DNA of 64,000 nucleotides. Source: Asterochloris sp. CNOR1 (Eukaryota; Chlorophyta; Trebouxiophyceae; Trebouxiales; Trebouxiaceae). The stretch spans positions 186,001 through 250,000 of the forward strand of contig OZ017750.1 in assembly GCA_963969365.1 (NCBI GenBank), in the 5' to 3' direction. Numbering within the stretch: position 1 is the stretch's first letter; every line of letters starts with the position of its first letter. Of this stretch, positions 1 through 11,273 are shown one piece after another. The notes under the pieces were generated by a model. It ran no database searches and was not told the origin of the DNA. It saw only the letters and a program-made list of their open reading frames with translations. The position numbers were made by a program, and so were the translations under genes.

Positions 1-1590
1 TGCTCTGCAGCTTTGGGGAGCGGAGTGCTGGTATGCAGGCAGCGGGACGAAGGTGACTTGGAGAGAGCAGACCCACCTGGACGCTGGTCAGCTCTGCATT
101 GGCGATGCGCTTGCGCTTGGCTGCCAGCTCAGCCTCAGCAAAGTCCTGCAGGCAGGAAGCTAAGTGTGGGCCTCCTATGCTGTAGAGGGTTTTCCCAGCA
201 AGCCCATGCAGTCGAGCTCAGTGGGCTGCAACAGCCCGACTCAGCAGACAACACACCCCAGCTGCTGGGCAGGCAAAATTGCTGCAGGCCCACCAGGCCC
301 AAGAGGATGCCCATGAGATGCATGCTGTTGCAGGCATCAGCGTGGAGCAGGTGATCCCAATGAGGAGGTGCAGACCCACAGAGGGACCTGAGATGCAACA
401 GCCCGACTCAGCAGACAACACACCCCAGCTGCTGGGCAGGCAAGATTTGCTGCAGGCCCACCAGGCCCAAAGAGGATGCCCATGAGATGCATGCTGTTAC
501 AGGCATCAGCGTGGAGCAGGTGATCCCATTGAGGAGGTGCAGACCCACAAAGGAACCTGAGCTGCAACAGCCCAACTCAGCAGACCACACTCCCAGCTGC
601 TGGGCACGCAAGAACGCTGCAGGCCCACTTGGCGAAAAGAGGACGCTCAGGCTGGTACAGGCATCAGCGTGCAGCGCATGAGCCCGATCAGGAGGTGCAG
701 ACCCACAAAGGAGCCTGAGCCACCACCCAAGGAGCATGGCATGCATATCTGTGCAGGGGGATGCAGCATGGCAGGATGTGGGCATTGTCAGCAGTCACCT
801 GGTTCTCATCAGACTCTGGCCCCTCAGTCTCGACGCGTGGGCCTGCCAGGACATACAGGCGGTCCATTTCCACGATGACAGGGGCCCGCCCCAAGGAAGC
901 CCATGGCACCTGCAGCAGGGGGCGGGCAGCGGAGTGCATGAGTCTAGTGGTGTCTTCTGCAGGTGGGAGGTTACCCACTTGCCCTTAGCTGCCGAGCCAG
1001 ATGGGCTGCCGTGCCAATGTGGAAATGTGAGCTCATACAGAGTACGAACAGACCAGCATGGCAATTACTGCACAGGCAGAGGCATCAAGCACCACAGCCC
1101 AGGTGCACCTGTGCAGATGCCTGCCCTTGGCTGCAGGGCCAGATGGGCTGTTGTGACAGTGTGGACATGTGAGATCACACAGGTGCAAACAGCATGGCAA
1201 TCACTGCAGAGGCAGTGGCGTTGGGAACCCCAGCCCAGTAGCACCTTTGCAATTGCCTGCAAGCAGAGGCAGGCAAGCCCACCCCAGCAAGATGCAAATT
1301 CCCGGGGAGCCCAACTAGCCTGAGCAGCCCACAAGCAATATGAGCAGATTGGCAGCTCATTAATCAGGCAACACGTGGGCAAGGCTGACCTTCAGCGTGA
1401 GCTTGCCCAGCAGCCCAGACTTGACAGTGATGGGCAGGTTAAGATCGGCAAGTGCCTCTGGTTTGAGCTGCAGGTTCCTGAGCTCCACATCGCCCTTGAA
1501 GACCGAGATTTTCAGAGACTGGGGATCCAGGCCATAGCAGTACTTGCCCAAGTACTTATTGAGGTAGAAGGCCACCTGCCCCTCGAGCAT
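1..1590 (-). CDS. VPS13: VPS13-family lipid-transfer protein, 5' part (cut by window edge)
   Basis: The first exon (1,390-1,590) starts with ATG at 1,590 and reads MLEGQVAFYLNKYLGKY, the chorein_N start typical of VPS13, followed by the FKGDVELRNLQLKPEAL block. Exon 2 (799-909) continues in phase with VPWASLGRAPVIVEMDRLYV, the next conserved VPS13 stretch. Exon 3 (77-145, 23 codons, KRKRIANAEL) is also in phase, and a fourth may begin at about position 4. Family knowledge: VPS13 proteins are very long bridge-like proteins that move bulk phospholipid at membrane contact sites, with the N-terminal chorein domain anchoring at the donor membrane. Only about 128 residues lie here; the rest is beyond base 1. 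The intron between exons 2 and 3 is filled by a repeat of about 168 bp. Start, frame and splice phases all agree, so the identification is firm; the paralogue (A, C or plant SHRUBBY type) cannot be told. Confidence 0.85.
223..700. repeat. Tandem repeat of about 168 bp, three copies, inside a VPS13 intron
   Basis: Copies begin near 228, 397 and 564 with the shared text GCAACAGCCCGACTCAGCAG (the last copy is diverged and shorter). The repeat lies wholly in the intron between VPS13 exons 2 and 3. Each unit contains GCAGACCCAC, which is also found at the donor end of exon 3 (about 69-76), so the unit may derive partly from that junction. Confidence 0.85.
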
Positions 1591-4468
1591 GGTGCCGGGT
1601 GGTGGCTGGCAGAGCCGTCAGACAGGTCGCTACACTGGATCAGGTCTCAAGTGGGGATGGAGCTGCGAAGCAACAGCTCCCAATTGCTGCAAGGGCATCG
1701 AGCTGATGATCTGAGGCTCCGGGCATGCATCGCTTTGGCAGAATCAATATGTGTGTGAATGCTTCTTTAGGCAGAGGCTCATGTTTTTATATTCCAATAG
1801 GTGACAACCTAAGTTACTAGTGCAGCTTGCCTCAACAACAGGCTTTTACCATGTTGGCAATTGATGTAGCACCTGGCCATCAAGATCCTATAGAGAAAGG
1901 TAAACAGGTCTGGCTATTTTGTCTTTTATAGAGCTTCTCAGGAGCTCTGTTGGCTCCCATATGTGCCCTCAGAGGAGCCAGGCGGGCTATTGAAAAAGCC
2001 GGGAGGCCTGAGGGCAAGAAGCTAGATCTGTCTGCCTGCATGCTGCAGGCAATGGCGCAGCCTGCCAGGTTCACGATTGTCTGTGCAGGACAAGCAGCTT
2101 TTGTCTGTGGCTTTGCACATGAACGCTGCTGCAGAGTCCTGCTATCAGTCACTCTGGGCTGCTGTCTTTCTGAGGCTCACAGCCTGCACTTTCCATGTTT
2201 GGGCTGCACTGGTCTGCTGCCTCCCCTGAGGCTGATAGTCAACACTGTGCTTTGCTGCGTCCTGCGTCCTTGCCACAAACTGCAAGGGATGTTCAGCTTC
2301 TGCTGGGAAGACCAGTCTTGCCTAAGGCAGGGCCTGCTGTTGGCGCTCTTTTAGCTTATTCAGGCAGATTGATCTCACCATGCTGCAGACAGACCCAGCT
2401 GGGAGCAGGTGGCAGGCAGGTGCGACAGCTTCTGATGCCGCACTAAACACTGCTGGCAGGGATGCTGCTGACGCCCCCAGCTCGCTCCTGACCCCCTGTA
2501 CCTTGACACAGCCATGTCACACTGAACAGGTCAGCCTGCAGTGGCTGCAGCAGCCATGTCGTGCAGCACTACATGCTGTGCTCCAATGCAAGGCTTGATG
2601 AAGTGATGTGTCTGCAAGTTGCTGGTGTCATGTCACTCCCACACTGCCTCTCAGCGTCATGCTTGCCTGTACAGGAGATCACCGCTGTGGTCTGCTCTGC
2701 CAGGGTGGCAGCCGCATGGACACAGTGTACTTCCAGAATCCACCCAAGCCAGCATCTGAGATACTCCAGGCATTGGCAGCTGCGGGCTCCCTGGGAGCGC
2801 TGAAGGGCTGCAGATACACCTTGACCGGAGGGGATCAGCTGCGTCTACATCCTTAGGGTGCCAGCGACAACAGCAGGCAAGTCTTGCTGAGCAGCTGGCA
2901 CCAGTCAGTGATCTGCAACACAATCAAGCAGGGTGTGCTGTGCATCTTCAAAGGGCAGGCCATACAGTCTAATTGCTGGGGCATAATTGGTGCAGTGGGG
3001 TGCTGTTCACGTAAGACCTGGAGGTGGCCTTGCAGGCTGCTGTGTGTCAGGTCCTGCTTCCGCAACAAGTGAGTGCAGTCAAGCCTGAGACTGCGTATGG
3101 GCAGCTGCTCTGCTGGGCTTGATTAGTTGAAGCAGCAGAGCTGGCAAAACCCTGATCTGAAACCCCTGATGATGGAGCGCCTGCATGGACCTGGAGGCGA
3201 GTGTGTGCTGTCAGGGCTGCAGGGTCCTTGTCTGCCCCATGGCTGAGGTGATACTGCAAGGGGGGCTTGCTGATGTGGTCCCCCTGCTGCAGGGGGCAGT
3301 GGAGATCGTCTAGCACAGCTTGAGCTGCAGCAGCAGGGCTTGGAGGTAAGATTGCGGCAGATGGAGCTAGCCAGCCACCATGCACCGAGCCCGACCCAGT
3401 GAGGGGGCAGACACCTTTAAGGCAAGGAGACAACATCATCTTGGGAGTCGCAACGAAAAGGCAGGGAGTTGCTGGTATCAGTGGCACCTTCTTGTGCAGC
3501 CTGCAGTGGGCTGCCCACAGCTGATGCTGCAACATGGGACTTGGGTTGTGCTTGCAGGTTCAGAGGAAGCACATCGGAGGAGCCAGCAAGAACCTTCCCC
3601 AATCTTCCAGATGTCTCTTTAGCCAGCATGAAGGCAGTGGTGACGCATCTGTGGGAGGTCTCGCAAGTTGTCTGGGGCCTGCTTTCCCCTGCAAGATGCG
3701 CAGAGCAGTGTCGAGGTGTGTATCTACATGACGTCATGTGTCTGCAATTCAAGTCTCCTCTGCAAGAGCTGTCAGTTGTGTGGTGGCCCAGATAGGCAGC
3801 TGCAGACATGCCTGCCTGCCTTCACAGTGTGCTCGCCTGTGTAGCAAGTGACCTTGCTGCTGCAGGCGCACAGTAGCAGGCATGATCACTTGCAACAGCT
3901 TCAGCAGAGACAGACGCACCTCAGCGCAACATCACCATGCAAAACTAGCAGGATGATCAGCTCAAGGATGCAAAAAATATGCAAACTGATGCAATCAAGC
4001 TACATAGAAGCTGCAGAAAGCACTTGTCAGGAGTTTGACATACAGTGTACATACAGGCTGTGCCCACAGACATCTTGCCAGAGAATGCCCGTACATTTGG
4101 CAGCAGTACAGGCTTGAGGCCTGCAGACGTCCAAGCCAGAGACTGCCTGCACAACCTCATGCAGCTGGTGGGACTGGCGGTGACTGCCTCATTTGAAATA
4201 CTAGCTGATCTGCAGGTGAAGATGCATGCATTGCACCTGTCTTGCTATACATCCAGGCAGATCTAGAGGGGCCCTTCTAAGTCATCTGGCCCTTATGTCC
4301 TACAGTGGATGTTGGCTGATCATGGTAGGTTGGGATTTCATCAGATGAAGTCCTTCATGTAAGCTTCAAGGACGTTCCCTGAGACTAGACACTGCATCTA
4401 GACGCGCTGAGCAAGCCAGGGGTCATTGAGAGCTGCAGATGCGCTTAGCTGCTTGCACACTGGCTTTT
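1591..4468. other. No supported gene; VPS13 promoter side
   Basis: VPS13 is transcribed leftward from about 1,600, so its promoter should lie in the first few hundred bases here. The region has open frames on both strands but none shows a recognisable domain. One plus-strand stretch at 2,715-2,853 has protein-like composition (ASEILQALAAAGSLGALKGC) and could be an isolated exon, but no splice partners were found. No RNA gene or mobile element was recognised. Confidence 0.4.
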
Positions 4469-6276
4469 TCACAAAGGACTTAGCTGCTGCGAATGCTGCA
4501 ATGTACCAAAGCCCAAGACATGGGACAGGAGCTCGCCAATCAAATGCATGTCTGATAATGTAGTGAAACAATTTTGAGAGTCAAGAACATCATCGCCCCA
4601 GCAACTGAAGGAGAAGCCAGGAGGCAGTGCACCTGCATCTGCTGCAGCCACACTTTCCAGGTCCAGCAGCATATAGCAGTGCTTGTCAAGCTGAGCTACA
4701 TTACCCAGCCGGATGTCACGGTGCACAACACCAGCCTGATGTAGGAGCGTTGCGGCCTTGCAACAGCAGGTGGCGAGCGCTCGCACATCCTGCAACAGAA
4801 GGTGGCTGAAGGTCGGACATGTAGCTGCCAGGATGCATTGCCGCCAGCACTGCCATAGAATTGGCAAAGCTTTGTCCAAAGTGCTTCGTACTGGCACTGG
4901 CAGACTGACCCACAAATCTCTACCTTTGCTCACCTCTTCATTGTCAAAGTCAGGGCGGAACCCAAGTGGCCCAACCAGCACCTGATAGGTGGATCTGTGA
5001 ATTTCTGGTGCTTGCTGGGCCATGACCAAAAAAGTTTTGGCCACATTCCGCGGAGTGTGTGCCGCCTTATATGCACGCAAGATGGCCTCAAAGCTCGTCT
5101 GCGTCTCTGCAGCAAATGCCTTGAACTTGGGGATGACCTTCAGCACAGTGTTGCCCTTGATGAGCAGGTACCTGAACAATCACATGAGGATGCTTCAGGA
5201 ACAAGCCAGTGACACTACAGCGCTTGACACGGAACATGCACACGACCTGATACCCGAAAGAGATGATGCCTTCATTGACCACCCAGCACAGTCTGCTGGA
5301 CTCCTTCTGCAAAGTTCAGCAGACAAACACACCTGTCTTTGCCCCTGTTGACCTTCACACCAAGGGGCAGACGGCCATCCAGCACTGGCACTGACTTGCC
5401 CATCTTGGCCAGGAGAAAGAACGCTCTGACAAGCGACTGAATGAAGATGCAGCGCTGGCGAACATGGCCAAGGTTCAAAATTTTTCCAATGGGCATCAGC
5501 TGCACGCAATACATGAATGAAGTTCAGCACACTGCACATGGCCAGAGCTCCACAAGTGCTGGCCAATGGGGAATGAGGAGGTGTTGTCAACATCAAGTAT
5601 GCGGGAGCATACCATGCAATACAGACCTTTAATCTGTCTGCTGAGACCCACTGCCACTGGAAGCTCACGCCCCCGCAGCATACGCCAGCAAGAACTTCAC
5701 AGGGCTATAGTGCATGGCGGTGATTGGCTGGCGCATTGCGCTCAGGGCATTGATGGCATCCAGCAGGCTCAGATGCCTGTGTTCGCCCATCAGCATGGTG
5801 CAGTGTTCCACTGTAACAACGGTGTCAGGGCGCGCACGCAGCTTCAGAACCTTGCTTACGGTGCTGTCCTGCATTTTTGTCTCAGCGAAAATAATCTCCA
5901 GGTATGGCTGGATGCTGCTGTGGTCGCCTAATGCAGTGAACACGTCCAGAACAGCACCAGCCACAAACAAGGCGACTGTCATCTTGCAATGGCCACTGAA
6001 TGGCTTGCGCACGAGACGGCTGAAGGCAGCTGGCAAGTCTGAGCCATCTGTGCCCACCAAATACTTGTTTGCGGTGATGCAGTACTGACTTATAATGGTC
6101 TGATGGCATTCTGCTGTGACTGGGATCAGCAGAGGGCTGTTCTCTGGGAACAGCACTGTCTGCAGCGCCCGGGGTGTGGTGGGCAGCTCGGGCAGCTGTT
6201 GGGGCGTCAGCTGAGTCGCCCACCGGTCAGACTGCTCACAACGATCACCACACTGATCATCTGTAGCAGCAGGCAA
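4469..6276 (-). CDS. Crinkler (CRN)-type REase-kinase protein, 5' end unresolved
   Basis: Three exon blocks on the minus strand. Block 1 (5,670-6,276) has a nuclease-like segment with RPDTVVTVEHCTMLMGEHR, matching the RPD...(8-12)...GE-x-K/R layout of the PD-(D/E)xK fold in Crinkler proteins. Block 2 (5,333-5,499) joins in phase to block 3 (4,469-5,171), which holds VVHRDIRLGNV and LLDLE, the catalytic loop and DFG-like position of a protein-kinase fold. Family knowledge: CRN/CR effectors of oomycetes, fungi and algae pair a P-loop or REase region with such a kinase and are linked to transposons and inter-organism conflict. Oddities: GEHR replaces the usual GE-E-K; blocks 1 and 2 join in phase only with a GC-AG donor at about 5,670, otherwise the frame breaks; the first block begins after CTGCTACAG, so an upstream exon is missing. 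Activity is uncertain. Confidence 0.6.
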
Positions 6277-8610
6277 AGTCCTTGCTGAAGATCTTCATGC
6301 AACATACACCCCTTCCAGACACAATTGTTGGGCTTAAGAACTGCATGTCTGGCAGCAACATCAGCATTTAAACATGGCATTCACACACACCTCGGCGAAC
6401 CCTCTTGCTGGGGTTGGCTCCTTTGTCACTCTCGCCGCCAGCTTCATGGGCCCACTTGCCTGCACAGAGATGTAGTGGTCCTGTTGCAGTGCTTAAGGTG
6501 CCAGTATGTCATGATGCAATCACCAAGGTGGGTGCCCTCTAGCTGTCAGCCAGTCTTATGTCAGGAAAAGGCTGCCCAGGGCATGACACCCAAAAGTCCC
6601 CCTGCAGGTCTGGTAAGCATATGTGGTCTAAATGCGAGTCAAAGGCTGCCTGTGGTCCAGCAGGCGGCCCAGCACCCTCGCCGGGCACTTGCAGACAAGC
6701 TCAGCACAGCAGGTGCTAAACTCACCAGCTGGCTTGAGAGCATTCATTCCTTCACCGTGGCTGCAGTTCACCAACCATTTGAGGGACGCCGCCTGCTGTC
6801 AGACATCAAGCAGCCTGACTGCTAAAGCACTGAAAAAGACATCCTCAACACCAGACGCTGCACTCAGATTTGTTACTGCAGGCAGGGGCCCGCAATCGGT
6901 GCATATCTCACTTGTGAATGCAGCTGGCAGCTCGCATCTTGCAGGTCCTGGTGACAGAACCCTGAACCCCAGATTGCCTGACCATGCTGTCTATGATTGC
7001 AGACAATGCCGGTTCCAGCCAAGAATGCTCACCTGCCAGCTGCGATCTAGCTTTAAAGAAGAGTTCAGCAGGTGGACGGCGGCAGCACATTGCACCCAGC
7101 TCTGCTGTGGTTAGACCGCCCAGACCTGCGTTGGTATAGATATAGCCTGCTCCCAGGTGGGACGTCAGAACTTGAAAGGAAATGCAGGGTGGACCAGTGG
7201 AGGAGTGTGGGACGAGTGTGGAGAATCGCCTGATCTGCCAACAATCTGGCCAGACTGAGGAAGCTACCCAGCTGCGACTTCGAGAGGTTGATAGGAACGT
7301 AAACCTCACAGACAATTTCCTGCAGAGGCGGCATAAGCCATCGACTGTGCTCATGCATTCGAGTTGAGCATTGAGGCTGTAAACTGCTGGTTGCTGCTTG
7401 AAACAGGTGTACATGCTGCCACTCTTTGTTGGTGGGTTTCATCCTACAGTTGAGGTCAGCTCCCCTGCATGGCTGTGCTGACGGACAGGTGGGTTCTGCT
7501 TCTGGAGCCAGGCATGTGGATTGGTTACCTGTTCTGCAAGCATGTGCCTGTCACCTTTGCTGGATCAAGGGTGGCAGATCTGTCCGTGCACTTCCCCTCT
7601 TGCCAGTTCTGCATCACAAGTCAGCTCTGTCAACCTTTGCTGGGGGTGCTGCTTGTCTCCGCTGCTAGTGACTTGTGCAAGCCTGAGACCATGGCTGCAC
7701 CTGACCTGTGCAATAGCTGCACTGTTGCCCTAGCTAGGTTTGTTTGGCCCATAGGCAGACACACTGCAAGTCCTTGCCCAATTTGAAAAGACCTTTCATG
7801 TCTGCATGGTTGCAGGCAGTGTCCATGACGCGCGTGAGGTGGTTTGCGGTGCCATCTGTGACATCCCTCTGTCACCCAGCAGAGCAGGACTGGTTCTGCA
7901 CTCCAGATGCCACCATTGCAACCACTGGAGCCCTGGCTCAGCTGGTCCTGACTGAGGCAGGACTGCCACCAACAACCACACTGTGGCTGCGGACAGGGTG
8001 TGGCTGGGAGAAGGTCAGCAGCCTTGCAGCACTGCCCCCCGGTGACCTGGCAGTCAAGGCTGTGGTGGGCGAGTCAGGTGGGCCACGCTGTTTGCATAGC
8101 CAGGCTGAGTGTGAGGGTTTGTAGATGGTTTGGCAGTCAAGACGAGGCAGGCAGGCTCAATTTGCCAGGGTTGCATGGGAAAGCTGCTTGCATAAGCGCA
8201 ACAGCAAAGTGTGTGTACCTTGAGAACGCGTTTTCTGGAGTCGCGCCGCCAGGTGTAGCAGACGCCCTGAAGCCTGAGCCCTTATAGGTGAGGTTTGACC
8301 TGCTGAGGAGCTTGAGGTCTTCTGTGGGGCACTCTAAGGGGTCCCTCCAAGGCATAAAGATGCCATGAAGCAATCTGACAGGTGACAGGAGCTGTGTTCC
8401 CTCTTTGCTCGCTGTTGTAGTAGCCAGTTGACACTAGTCAACCCCATTTTGTGCCCGGCATCACTTGGACGTTTGGCTGCTCGTCAGGGGTCTCCTGCAC
8501 GCTTTGCAACAGCAGGCAATGCGCTGTGCAGGCTGAGCTGTGCGGCTTCACGCCTGCAACATGCACAGTCTCTCAGCTGGACATGCTGTGAGCAGCGTGT
8601 ATGCTTGCAG
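6277..8610. other. Unassigned stretch between the Crinkler-type gene and the next gene
   Basis: It may hold 5' exons of either flanking gene. Minus-strand text ending SWLEPALSAIIDSMVRQSG (near 6,960-7,040) could be an upstream exon of the Crinkler-type gene. Plus-strand text WLRTGCGWEKVSSLAALPPG (near 7,985-8,045) looks coding and could belong to the gene ending at 10,405. Neither could be tied in by phased splice sites. Confidence 0.35.
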
Positions 8611-10405
8611 GTGCACTCAGCACAATACTGTCACGCCAAGCAGCAACAGCTGGTCTCAGCCCTCACGGAGGTGAGCGACGTCAGAGAACATTGTCGACCA
8701 TTCTGGCAACAGCAGGTTTCAGTGATTTCCACTGACACCAGGTCCTTTCCTGCAGAGGGCTTTGATGAGTTTGTGAAAGCTGTGTCATCTGGGCTTGTGG
8801 GTCAACTCACAGAAGCTGTGACAGCCATCAAGAAGGAGACTTTGACACTGGAGGCCTCATCATGCACCAGCAGCGACATGAAGTTGGCTCTGGACCGCCT
8901 TGGCTTGACGGCTCGCCGCAACCTGCGTCTGCCTTGCTGCCTGGACCCGGCCCCCTCCTTGATGCCAGCCGCGACCCGCAAGTTTAAAGAGACTGTTGTC
9001 TTTTGACCATGCGTTCTTGTTCTGGTTGATTGGCTGGCCCCTTGTTGCAGGTGTAATGATTGCTTCTTTGGTCCGCAGCTGGGCGGGTCCTGAGACAAAC
9101 CCAGTCAACGTCGCAGCAGGCGTCCGATGGCTAAAAGACTACATTACCCTTCCTGGGCAAGATGTCGTAGCCATCACTGCCTCTTCCTATCATCCAAACC
9201 TGATTGCAAGTTTCGTGGAAGCCAGAATAATAATCTCTGGAAGCAAGACAGACTTTCTGGTGATGTCAGCTAAGGTGGGTTGATACCTCACAACATCCAC
9301 ACAACTGCACATGCCTGGCGCAATGTCTGACGCACGCATTGGGTGTCTGTTGCTTGCTCAAAAAGTGTATCTTGAAATGCAGTCCTTCATTGCAGGCGGT
9401 GAAAAAGTTGCGGTTGACGCCAGGCCAGCAGCCAAACGAATTTCAGCTAATGACAGTGCTTCGCTACATAGCAGGCGTGTATGAGTCAAGGACTACCATG
9501 CGCTTGGCAGGTGAGAAGCTGTTGATGTCTCCAGAGGCATGGGCTCCTGCCAAATGGGGAGCACTTGCTGGCCATTGCATCTCGTGTTCAGCTGCAGCCC
9601 ATTGCTGCAGGCCACTCCAGCTCCTGTGCTGCTGCTGCAGAGCTGGGTGGCCTAGGCTCCATGTGGACCCAGGTGGCTGCCCAGGCCATCGCCGTTCAGC
9701 GCACGCGCCTCATTGACTGCGATGATGGGAGGAACAATGAGGTGCCAGTCTTTGGAGGAGACTTCAACGACCATCTGATACTCCACCATTCTGGCAAGGA
9801 GCTGCACCTGATGCAGAACGACCCCACCCCTGTGGACCGGCGCCTGGCTGTAGCTTGCATGCGGCACCTACTGACTGGGACAGCAGCCAAGATGCCATCG
9901 GGTAAGGAACTTTCTGCTGAATTAAGGGCGCAGCCCAGCATGCAGTGGCCTTTCTCAAATCTTATTCATAGGCCTGTAGAATCTGTACAGCTGCTCACAA
10001 TGTCTTGCAGACGATGGCGTGGAAAAGGAGGCGGAAGAAAGCGGCGAACATGTTGACGCAGCAAGCAGCAAGGATGATGAGTTGTTGCCAGATGCCCCTG
10101 GCAGCAGCGAGGATCAGGATCAGGATGGGGGCCCCTCACGAGAAGCTGACAGGGACGCTGGTGGCGCTCTGGCCAAGCGCACCACCCGGTCAGCTGCAGC
10201 CAAGCGCACCAGGCAGCGTCTGGATGCCATGCTGGGACCTCAGGTGGATGCTGTGTACAGCGCAACATTGAACAGGCTGCTACGCAGTCCAGAGGGATAC
10301 AAATCACTGGGCATGTCTGGTCCACCTCACAGCATTGAGCACACGCCATTCAGTGAGCAGATCAGATCTTGGACCATTGTTGCCACCAACCAGGACCTGA
10401 AGTGA
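8611..10405 (+). CDS. Uncharacterised multi-exon protein, acidic/basic C-terminus (3' part)
   Basis: I do not recognise the family. The 3' half has exons whose phases agree: 9,079-9,274, 9,396-9,510, 9,611-9,901 and 10,011-10,405, with a TGA stop at the end. An upstream exon is likely within 8,611-9,003 (AVTAIKKETLTLEASS...). Visible features are a globular middle with KKLRLTPGQQPNEFQLMTV and DCDDGRNNEVPVFGGDFND, then an acidic stretch rich in E/D (about 10,015-10,140), then a basic KRTTRSAAAKRTRQR segment that could be a nuclear-localisation signal. The start is unknown. It is the next gene after the Crinkler-type locus, and such loci are often linked to mobile genes, but no catalytic motif supports a function. 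Confidence 0.6.
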
Positions 10406-11273
10406 GGGCTGGTGGCAGCAGTGGTCCAAGACCTGAGGTAATGGCTCATCTGAATGAGTACCCTCAGACTTCCCCTCATAGCTGGCTACTTCAGCTTGGC
10501 ACATCCATGCGTCTGGGACCCATGCAGGGCCTCTTCCCCTAATCTGATTGCATGTTGTGCAGTCGTGCATGCATGAGGCTTTGTTAGTCTTTGATGAACC
10601 AACATGTAAATGAGGAGCCCTGCACCTCTGCAAAGATGGGTGCTGTGGTCATGGTGTGCAGAACAGCATGACAATTTCCATCATCTTAAGCTGATGGCCA
10701 ATGCATTTTGCAGTGCTGCTCAAAATGTCATCGGCAAGCAGACCAGATGGGCAAGCTGTGGCGAGGCGGCAGGCCCACTGTGGCATCCACCATCTGGTTT
10801 CAAGCTATTCTGACAGGCCAAAACCAGAGATTGTGTTACACGAGGTTCTTGATTCTCTGATGGTTTCCACTTGAAAGTTTGTCTCGAGTCAGAACATGCT
10901 GAGGGTGATGCATGCATGCTGTTTCATAGCTCACTAGGCAACTAAATTAGGTTGCTGAAGCACAGTGTTTGCTTGGATCCACAATGAAATAAATGAACAG
11001 CAGAAGCCAGATCGAGGTTGTTCCGTATGCACAGGTGCTCATGGGGCGCCGCTGTGAAGCAAAGCAAAAGGCGCCTGCACGCGGGAGAGTTCCTGCCTGG
11101 GCATGCAACAGGCTGGGTGTCTCCTGCAAGATCTCTGACTGTGCAGGCTGGGCAGCGACTGTCCCAGGCGCTCCCTTGGCCCTTCAGGATGAGCACCTGC
11201 AACTCGGCAGGTTGCATCTTCTGGGCCATTCCAAACACCACCCAACCGCCTCTTGGGCAGCAAGCATGCCAGC
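10406..11273. other. 3' intergenic spacer between convergent genes
   Basis: Lies between the stop of the uncharacterised plus-strand gene (10,405) and the stop of the SNF2 gene on the minus strand (11,274). It should hold both 3' untranslated regions. No coding, RNA or repeat feature was recognised. Confidence 0.5.

Noticed and set aside
2715-2853. Plus-strand peptide-like stretch that could be an exon.
   Set aside because: No start, stop or in-phase neighbours found; kept only as a comment on the unassigned region.
3417-3809. 130-codon minus-strand open frame.
   Set aside because: Composition and lack of domain or splice context give no support for a gene.
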